A DNA stretch of 64,000 bases. It comes from Stictocephala bisonia. Its lineage: Eukaryota; Arthropoda; Insecta; Hemiptera; Membracidae. The position numbers and the translations under genes are program-made. The notes below the pieces were generated by a model, which saw nothing but the letters and a program-made list of their open reading frames with translations, searched no databases and had not been told where the DNA came from. Of this stretch, positions 56,091 through 64,000 are shown one piece after another; positions within the stretch are counted from its first letter, which is position 1, and each line of letters opens with the position of its first letter. The DNA is taken from positions 1,192,786 to 1,256,785 of the forward strand of contig JAQJVL010000256.1 in the NCBI GenBank assembly GCA_035578905.1, written 5' to 3'.

Positions 56091-56594
56091 AGAAGCGTAA
56101 AAACTGCTTTGCACGGTCCAAGATACTGCCTTTATTTACTGTCGTAAAATTATAAATGAAGTATCTATTTAAAGATGAAGACATTTTTTACTCAAATCAC
56201 TTTTTAAAATTTTCGAATTCTACTTCATTTCGATTTTATAGGTTATTGAAGTTACCCAATATTCAAACTAGTGCCAAAATAAAAATTAAGCTGTTATCGA
56301 AATTTTACAAAGCGATTTTAGTCAGAAATTTAACTAGTTTCAATTTAGTTTTGGTTTCAGGTCGATATCTTTAAAGTTTCAGCCGCAATATAAGACCGCG
56401 CAAAAGCCTGCATGGTAATCTATTGCTAAAAAATGCGGTGAATCGTGAGATCCAAGTGGCGAAAACGTAATCCCAACTTCTCTCGCCAGTGTCGCATGAC
56501 TTCTATTTTTTCTTTCCCTTTAGAGCCCTCTTAAGAGTGTGCTACACCTGTTGCCCTATTCGATTTTATTACCCAAAAGGCCAATGTTAATTTC
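56091..56594. other. no gene recognised
   Basis: The ORF 56156-56374 is AT-driven. Nothing supportable. Confidence 0.4.
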
Positions 56595-57045
56595 AAAACA
56601 TGATTACAAGCTTTATTTATGAACATACAATCTTAAACTTTACCTTTTTTGAAAGAGGACCCAATATTATATACTAATAACTATTGTTATATTTATTATT
56701 ATTATTATTTTTTTCAAATAAACCAATTACAAAATCTGTCTCAGGGAGCACTAGACAGACTTGTTCTACAAAGTATGCTAAAATTTTAAATACTTATGTT
56801 AAAAATGTAAGCATAAAACGTTTTCAAGTAAAGTAATGTTCAGCTACTGATAACTGGCGCTTTTAAGTCAAGCAGGGAAGGAGAGTCAACTGCCACGACT
56901 GTTCAAATACACAATGGTCTGGGGCGGATTTACACACGACAATCGTTCTTCTGATAGTCGACGGGGCTGCAAGTAGTTCCAAAGATAACACCCGGGTGGG
57001 AGGCTCGAATGCGACAATGTTATTCACTAGAGATGACCCCTCAGT
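56595..57045 (+). repeat. dispersed repeat C, uninterrupted single copy
   Basis: GTAAAGTAATGTTCAGCTAC, GGGAAGGAGAGTCAACTGCC, ACACAATGGTCTGGGGCGGA and GATAGTCGACGGGG align with 45090-45275 plus 45930-46084. This shows what the 45-kb copy looked like before its LINE insertion and tandem growth. Confidence 0.7.
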
Positions 57046-57939
57046 TATATGCGGATACCCTGTAAGTGGCTCTAAAAGGAACATGTTTGTAGTAGTCGTA
57101 AACGAATTGTAGTGGTCATTATACTACGGTAACTGAAGTATAGAATACATCGGTCCTGCCAAATGTTCACAATTATTTTAACTAATCACTACTAGCTTCA
57201 CGACGAACACGAATATGGATTTAATACGTTTGAACGTGTGTCCCCCCCCCAAAATACATTCTTGACAAAAAGTATTTTTTTAAATGGTAAAAATAAAAAT
57301 GTTTACACGGCATATTAAATCAATTTTACTTAAGTTTGTTTTTCTAAACATGAATATATCATTCATAACTACGTCAAATAAAAATGGAGATACTTAACAA
57401 ATCGAACAGGTTAAGAAGTTAGGTTATGTTGGGTAAGGTTAGTTAAGGCCAGGTGGGTTAGGTTTGGTTGGTGTACTGGTAGATTAGCTTAAGCAGGTTA
57501 GGCTAGATTTTGTTATGTTAGTTACCTATCATTTTGGTAGGTAAACTACATTATATCTTTAATACTACGTAACTATTAACCCTGACTTAAAATAACCTAA
57601 CCTTTAGTTGGTTATTTTAAAATAAATTGACTTAAAATGACCCAACTCAAGTCTTTTTGTTGTTAAGGAGAATATTAAATATGATTAATGTAAAATATAT
57701 CACTTTTGCTGTTCAAAATATTTTTTCTTTTTAAAAAAATTTTTTAAAAAATTTGTATTTGGAGGGAACGTTTCTATGGTTTCTTGTTCGTGAAATGGGA
57801 CCTATATATATAGTCTATATTTACCGACTTTAGTACTTTCATTCATTTGATTGGGGTTAAGTGGAAAAAGGACTTTATGAACTCATAACGAAGACTATTT
57901 TCATTTAATTTAAACTTTAATTTTTCTATTGGTATTGTA
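57046..57939. other. no gene; degenerate GGTTAGGTT-rich patch
   Basis: 57412-57620 contains many TTAGG/CCTAA-like words (AAGTTAGGTTATGTTGGG, GGTGGGTTAGGTTTGG, AAGCAGGTTAGGC, AATAACCTAACC), resembling decayed insect telomere-type repeat. Confidence 0.45.
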
Positions 57940-58020
<81 letters not shown>

Positions 58021-58081
58021 ACGCACACGCACACGCACACGCACACGCACACGCACGCACGCACGCACGCACGCGCACGCG

Positions 58082-58122
<41 letters not shown>

Positions 58123-58205
58123 GCACACACGCACACGCACGCACGCACGCACGCGCACACGCACACACGCGCGCGCGCACACACACACACACACACGCAC
58201 ACACA
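57940..58205. repeat. (CA)n / (GCAC)n compound microsatellite
   Basis: Pure CA at left grading into GCAC and GCGC interruptions. Cys/Val/Arg/Ala ORFs on the minus strand are artefacts. Confidence 0.97.
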
Positions 58206-58251
58206 TTTATTTATTTATTTATATATGCAATATAATTTATATAATTTAAAA

Positions 58252-58259
<8 letters not shown>

Positions 58260-58334
<75 letters not shown>
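58260..58334. repeat. (TA)n microsatellite
   Basis: About 37 TA units; it forms the extended 3' tail of the neighbouring SINE. Confidence 0.97.
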
Positions 58335-58335
<1 letters not shown>

Positions 58336-58558
58336 TGCATATATTTTTTAAGGAGAGGCCGACCTCCTTCTTAACCTTACTGTGCCCATTCCTCATAGAT
58401 GTGCGAGGAACTTATTCAGACAGATTAAGGGGCGAACTAGTACAGTACAATGTGAATATTATTGACAAATCTTCCGGTCTAGGCCGGATTCGAACCAGCG
58501 CTATATCTAACCCAAGCTCAAAGTCCTGACGCCTTAGACCGCGCGGCCACCGGCTTAT
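58336..58558 (-). repeat. tRNA-derived SINE
   Basis: The minus strand begins GCCGGTGGCCGCGCGGTCTA (A box and D arm of a class II, Leu/Ser-like tRNA) and has GCTGGTTCGAATCCGGCC (B box). It continues into a non-tRNA body (TTCCTCGCACATCTATGAGG, GGAGGTCGGCCTCTCC) and ends in the TA tail. The attached body and tail distinguish it from a tRNA gene. Confidence 0.85.
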
Positions 58559-59169
58559 CCAATAAAAATAAATTGGTTTCAGATTTATTTTATGATTATA
58601 TACATAAACTAAATAGAAAAATTAAATTATGAATAAATTATTAAAAATTAAATTTAAAGTCGTAGTTTAATGCATTGGGAGAAGGCCTTTCCTTTACGTA
58701 AAAATACTTTAAAAATACTAAAGAGGTAAATCGAATTGAAGGTCAGTTTTGCCGAATTGAAATAGAATTTTGAAAAGTATATGTGCTTCACTATCCATAA
58801 ATCAAAATGTCAGAATATTTCAGTAAAACGCTAATGTTTCAAGGCATACTTAGATAGAAGGTTTTTATTTACCCACAATACTTAAATATAGAGAGATAGA
58901 CGAAGGAGAGAAGGCTCCAAACGAAATGGTTAGAGAACGAAGTAAGGCTCTATAACTCACCATTTTATAGAGATAACGTCTGTTAGCACTACAGACTATT
59001 ATGGCTCTTCTAATATTATTTTATTCTAAATTATCTTTATATTTGATATAAAGCCAGGTGGTTAAATGATTGGTGGATTGTTCACAGATAAATACTCTCA
59101 TTTAATTAATCAGTGTAAAGGATTTTTTACATTAATTTAACAAATGATAACCTTATGACGTACAGCTGT
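58559..59169. other. AT-rich interval, nothing recognised
   Basis: No supportable feature. Confidence 0.4.
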
Positions 59170-59265
59170 GTCCCAGCTACTGCGTGGGGGCAAGGGTTGA
59201 GGAGATTCTAGGCAATAGGGTCTGTACTTAGTCCTTATTATTCTGACATTAGGATCAGCCGATTG
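59170..59265 (+). repeat. SINE-like repeat, 5' fragment
   Basis: CCCAGCTACTGCGTGGGGGC and GGTTGAGGAGATTCTAGGCA match the repeat head at 10014-10077. Confidence 0.6.
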
Positions 59266-59649
59266 TAGTCAGTAACAAGAAGAAAATTATTTATTAACAC
59301 TCATCATATTGATTCGTAACGATTGTTTCAATACATTAACTTAGCAGTCTCTGTTAGTTTTTCGCGTAAAATAAAGTGCTTTTAAATGATTTATAGTTCA
59401 ATTAATTTTTTACAAAGAATGAAACTACATTTCTTTATAGAACTGATTACGTTTCACTTTATAGTTATTGTGTTTGTAGTTGAAACAAATGAATGTGATC
59501 GCAGCTTTATAGTGGGGATTCATAAAAAGGAACGACGTTGATAGACTCATCAGAACTGAAGACTAGATACATAAAAACATCCGAGGCTCTAAAACATTAA
59601 TCCCGTAATAGCTAAAATAGCCATAACACTCGCGTGTCTGTGATGGGAT
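59266..59649. other. no feature recognised
   Basis: AT-rich. Confidence 0.4.
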
Positions 59650-60262
59650 GGATCCAATCACCTTCGGCTCTCTCGAGACACCGGCTGTGAGAAGGGTTGT
59701 CGTCCCTGGAGACAGGCCAACACGACATCGACACGTGTCGAAGATAGGCCTTCTCGCATTATCTAGAGACACCGGCTGTGAGATGGGTTGTCGTACCTAA
59801 CGCCAGGCCAACACGACATCGACTCGTGTCGGAGATAATCCAATGTTCTAAGACACCGGCCGTAATAAGGGTTGTTGTCAATGAACAACGGCTGGCATGA
59901 CATAGACACGTGTTGGAGATACTTGTAAGGTCTCGAGACACCGGCTATGATAAGGGTTGTTGTCCATGGAGACCGGCTGGCACGATATCGACACATGTCG
60001 GAGATACTTGTAAAGTCTCTTGAAAGGGTTGTTGTTCATGGACATCGGCTGGCATGACATAGACACGTGTTGGAGATACTTGTAAGGTCTCGAGACACCG
60101 GCTATGATAAGGGTTGTTGTCCATGGAGACCGGCTGGCACGATATTGACACGTGTCGGAGATACTTGTAAAGTCTCGAGGTACCGATTGTGAGAAGAGCT
60201 GTTGTCCATGGACACTGGCTAACACAACATCGACACAAATATATCCCCGACTGTGAAAAGGG
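59650..60262. repeat. about 85-bp degenerate minisatellite, 7-8 units
   Basis: GAGACACCGGCTGTGAGAAG-type starts at 59674, 59766, 59849, 59935, 60092 and 60176, with one unit near 60010 lacking its first part. Each unit also has GTTGTTGTCCATGGAGACCG and GACACGTGTCGGAGATA. Adjacent repetitive ORFs on the minus strand are artefacts. Confidence 0.9.
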
Positions 60263-60271
60263 CTGTTGTTT

Positions 60272-60635
60272 CTAGGTTTGATTCGTTTTGAGTGATTTTA
60301 TTTCGTCATACCTTGCCATTTTCCATTTATCCTGGTAGTTCAAATTTATGGCTTTCTTGTAATATTCTGGTTCTCTAATAACATTCATATTTGACTCTGC
60401 TGACATTACAAAGTCATTTAGTCTATTACGCCTTTTCACATCTTCAGGGTTTCTAAGATTGAATTTTGAACTTTGATTTTCAAATTCCATATCTTCAGTA
60501 GATTCTTCGTTTTAGAGAATTCTACTTGTGTCTGAAGGTCTTGGTACTGAAGAAATTACTTTTTCCTGAATTAAAGGTAACTCCTGAAATGTAACATCTC
60601 TTGATCTGACTAGAGTGTTATTTTCTTTCACCTAA
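60272..60635 (-). pseudogene. Ty1/copia retrotransposon pol fragment
   Basis: On the minus strand VRSRDVTFQELPL (about 60600) is followed by an in-frame stop near 60515, then REPEYYKKAINLNYQDKWKM and ARYDEIKSLKTNQT ending at 60272. The order SRDV-F-E ... EP-YY--AI----KW--A---EIKSL--N-T is the integrase/reverse transcriptase junction of copia elements. The reverse transcriptase proper, which should follow, is replaced by the 85-bp minisatellite. Confidence 0.8.
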
Positions 60636-60646
60636 CAGGTATTTCT

Positions 60647-60693
60647 CTGTTAGGAGAATAATAGATGGAATGAATCTATTATTCTCCTAACAG
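60647..60693. repeat. perfect 20-bp inverted repeat with 7-nt loop
   Basis: CTGTTAGGAGAATAATAGAT, loop GGAATGA, then the exact complement. TGTTAGGA...TCCTAACA resembles copia LTR termini joined, next to the copia fragment; a CCTAACAGG also occurs 15 bp upstream. Confidence 0.9.
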
Positions 60694-63600
60694 TATATTA
60701 TTATAGTAAGTTACATAATATATTAATAGCTTCACATGCCGAAAATTAACTGAGAAAGTGGGATTTCATTGGAAGTGTTGTTCCGATGTCGGCTTGGTGA
60801 AGAATACTCACCACGCAAAGTTTTGGATTGATCACGAAGTTCACAAGTTGCAAACTACAGATTTCAACAGTACAAGATTACCAATATAGGTTCTCACAGT
60901 ACATTAAGGTAGAAAAAATGTTTTTCAATTAAATATTAAAACTTTCAAGACTAATTAAATGTTAAATGTCAAAACCCACAAATTTGTCAGCCTCAAAAAA
61001 CTGTTTTAACCACCCTAGTACGTTTTGGTTTGGCGTTATTCTACTGTCGGTGTTCATTTCCTATACATCTGTTAAAGAACTGATGGATGTCATTCTAACT
61101 AACTTTAAACATTGCCTAACTTGTGGCTATTGTATACGACAACGCAAATATCTACTAGTAGAGATTACAGAGAAGCCAAAAGAGTTTAAATAACTAAAGG
61201 ACATTACAGCCCCCCCTTATTTGGGAGTTTTTATTGTGCAAAATAATAAGTTTATTGTTTATGTCACAAATATAATAAGGTCCAGATATAGTTTTAAGGA
61301 TAGTAAAAAAGTTTAAAATATATAATTGAAAGCTCTAGACCAATATTGATCCTTTCTAATTCCAACAAACATGAAAAAACGAGCTAAAAGTTTTATATTT
61401 TCACAAAAAACATATTAAATTATTAGTCTAGACATTTTAAACATTGATCCGGCCCGGAGGACCACACTAAATGATCCGGTTCGAAGGACCACACTAAATG
61501 TCGGGTAGAGAATGTTAATGTTTCTGTTCCTGAACACGGAGGACCACTGCTCTTCCGGAGCAGACGGGGGAATACACTAAGGACGTAAATAATTAATTAG
61601 AGAGAATTGACTCAGCACAGAGATTGGTTGACCACGTATCCAACAGGAGTAGTTGGAGACGCTTTTGGTAATCCAGTCCACCTTCCTTTGTCACAGTTCT
61701 AAAGCACTGAAGAGTAGTCGCGGAAGTACGAGCGTTTCGAAAGTCCAGAAGACCGACCACGTACCGCACAAACGAGGTTCTTGAAGGTCTGAATGAGCAG
61801 CACAGAGTTAGAGAGAGTTGCAAGAGGTAGAGTTAGAATTTAAAAAGCACACAATCACTAATTGTTGAGTTGGAAGAGAGACCCACGACCTTACACTTTG
61901 AGAGACTAAGCGTGAGTGTGGTGTTGTGGGGCGCGAAACCGTCGGATTAAGAGATTATTCATCATACATTAAGCTACTGACAACAATTATGTTATTGTGC
62001 CAATACAGAAACATAGCATAGTTTATGACATAAATATCAGAAGAGGAAAATATTCATTTACATAAGATTGTTTGAATTTTGCTCGATTGTTTAAAAAACT
62101 ACATTTCAACTGAGTTTAAATGTTCTATTGAAATCACGGATTTTTTCATTTCAATACGGATCTAGATTTCAATTATGATTATTAGTTAGTGGACAGAAAT
62201 TTTTGTAAAAAGACAAAATACACCTAAATTATTTCTTATTTAAAAGATACGTTAGACATGGCTAGTCTAACCCATCTCTTAATGAAACTAACCTAACGTA
62301 CCTAACACAACAAACCTTAATCTCACCTAACTAAGAAATAGAGATAACGTAAAAATTTCATCAGATATTCTCACCTGTGAAAAAATGTTGTAACTGTCTT
62401 TGTAAATTGTCTTTGATTGCTGATAAAGAATCGAAAAATCTTCATATGACCGTTTACAATATAAAATATTACTCATTGAATGGCTGGTACTTAATCAAAA
62501 AGTAACATGCGATTGTACAGGGTCTCAAAGTATCCTGGCTGGTAATTGTTGTATTCTATACCTAATTTAGATTCGACCATAAAATGTTTTTCTAAATACA
62601 CTCCGTTTAGTCACACGAGCAAACATAACTCAAGAACAATTTTACCGACTGACTGAAAATGTTGCACACGTCTATAAGTTAACAATAATAAAGAGAAAAA
62701 AGAGGAGAAAATAAAAGCCAATGATTTATCTTTAGTCTTTATAAAACGGTTTATATAAGACTTTTAAATGGCTACAATTTTGAAATTGCTGAAGATAAAT
62801 CACTGGATATTTTTTGTATTTTAATGATGTTAATGTAAAGAAGTGTGTAAAGTTTCAAGACAATCGGTCAAACCATTTTTGAGTTGTTAATTTTTTTGTA
62901 AAGAACTCAAAAAGACATTCATTAAATGAAATGGAAAACGAAAATATCAATCCATAATTTTTTACTCTAAATTAGGTGTAGAGCCGAAAATTACCAGCTA
63001 GGCCCTTTACCCTTTTGTGACACTTTGCATATTCTATTGACAGTAAATTTTTATTTTCTTATGACTTTGTTTCAATAGGTTAGGGTGTCTTGGCCAAAAT
63101 TTCAAACTGACAATGACCTATTTTGATATGAAATTCCAACAACACTATTTTTGATAAAAGTTTTTATAAGAATGCCGTCTTTTATTTTTTTTATGGAATA
63201 GAAAATGGTTGTTCGTTAAATTTCATTATTTTGCTAAGAGACGGACATGACGATAGTTCGACTTGACAGACCGTTGCCTTCATCATGTAGGTCTACAATC
63301 GATCTAATATGACATAAACAGAATACAGCTATTATGTGGTCAGTCATAAAATGTATAGTAGATATTATAATTTAAACATTAATATGAAAACATAAAAATT
63401 CCTTACAACATTTTAAACAAGAAATATATATTTTCCAGATATTCTGTAAGAGTTTCCATTTTATTACGTGCATACTTTTAGGGTAGGCCTAATATAAAGA
63501 TTAAGATAAATTGCAATTTTTTGCATCTAAGTCAGACTGACATACACTTGTTATCGATTAATATTACGTGATAAAGTTATTTTATATCGAAACGAAACAA

Positions 63601-64000
63601 TGGCAAATTCTTCTTCACGAAACAATTAGGCATGTTTTTTACATCATCATTACCGTAATACAGTAAATATGTATCTCTTACAAAAATAATAGTCACTACG
63701 ATGTATTTTCACTCTGATGCGATTTTCCACCAATTCTCCAGTTTCCAGTTCTTTGGCACCTTCAGTCAGAGCTGCAGTCCTCACGCTCCCTCGGCGCCTA
63801 ATGTGAAACCACTCACAACTCAATTATTTGGTATTATTTTCAAATAATAATATAAGGAGTCATAGCTAACGTTTTACTGTACAAGGCGATGGTTTTTGTT
63901 GTTGAGTGTCCCTTTATAGTTCATTACAATAAATAGGGTCTAGTTGCTAAATACATTAGCCTATATATTCACATTCTGAAGAGCAATTTTTGAGAACGGT
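60694..64000. other. no gene recognised in the right end of the window
   Basis: A 30-bp direct duplication (GATCCGG..CGAAGGACCACACTAAATG) lies at 61445-61500, at the edge of a GC-richer block (61440-61950) without a recognisable frame, possibly LTR or UTR sequence. Telomere-like CTAACCTAACG and CTCACCTAAC words occur at 62288-62330. The remainder is AT-rich with no supportable feature. Confidence 0.4.

Noticed and set aside
57843..58206. Cys/Val/Arg/Ala-rich ORFs
   Set aside because: Translation of a CA/GCAC microsatellite.
58336..58558. Functional tRNA-Leu/Ser gene
   Set aside because: A and B boxes are good, but the sequence continues into a SINE body and TA tail and the acceptor stem is not clearly paired.

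Overview
This is an AT-rich animal nuclear genome window, almost certainly from an insect. The evidence is a spliced, metazoan-type gene end, mariner, Tigger/pogo, piggyBac-like, hAT, Helitron, LINE, SINE and copia relics, and short TAACCTAACC-type (insect TTAGG telomere-like) patches. The repeat style would fit a large hemipteran genome, but I cannot prove the order. The window is not bacterial: there are no operons or ribosome-binding-site-led genes, and ORF starts at GTG or TTG should be ignored.

Host gene content is small. At the left edge (542-688 and 4392-4484, + strand) lie the last two coding exons of an RBM25 orthologue, encoding the C-terminal PWI domain. They are separated by a 3.7-kb intron carrying a TTAA-flanked element and a dead mariner. 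A few further stretches look like possible exons (4811-4912, 30198-30318, 43284-43435, 44060-44185) but match nothing I recognise.

The rest is transposon and satellite DNA. 6.07-9.87 kb is a Tigger/pogo element whose transposase is split by a LINE fragment (itself split by a Helitron) and by a TTAA-flanked MITE. 10-12.7 kb has a TTAA-flanked element inside a SINE-like repeat, then a piggyBac transposase pseudogene. 15.36-19.21 kb is an apparently full-length hAT element with a perfect 8-bp target duplication and an uninterrupted 803-codon transposase. It sits inside a MITE whose unoccupied twin lies at 23.9 kb. 20-21 kb is a broken IS630/Tc1-type transposase. 21.9-25.7 kb is a 116-bp satellite bracketed by inverted termini and split by a long-TIR element with its own 8-bp duplication. 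27.8-28.3 kb is a 38-bp minisatellite organised as about 115-bp triplets. 32.4-36.8 kb holds two foldback-type elements. 37.5-38.7 kb contains a near-perfect 27-bp array (about 19 copies) and a 24-bp array. 38.9-39.3 kb has a zinc-finger transposase relic followed by a tRNA-derived SINE. 40.4-41.9 kb has three more tandem arrays. 45-48.3 kb is LINE remnants, a 134-bp tandem array and a foldback arm with a MITE inside. 49.7-51.5 kb is a foldback element with two nested insertions, followed by a CpG-rich patch. 52.6-54.3 kb is a deleted hAT element with a nested foldback. 54.6-55.1 kb is a MITE inserted into its own family. 57.9-58.6 kb is CA/TA microsatellite plus a tRNA-derived SINE. 59.6-60.7 kb is an 85-bp minisatellite against a copia fragment. 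60.7-64 kb is mostly unremarkable AT-rich DNA.

There is no operon-like cooperation between genes here. The biology is the layered history of insertions: target duplications and interrupted reading frames allow a relative order to be read directly. The only element that looks possibly autonomous is the hAT element at 15.36-19.21 kb.
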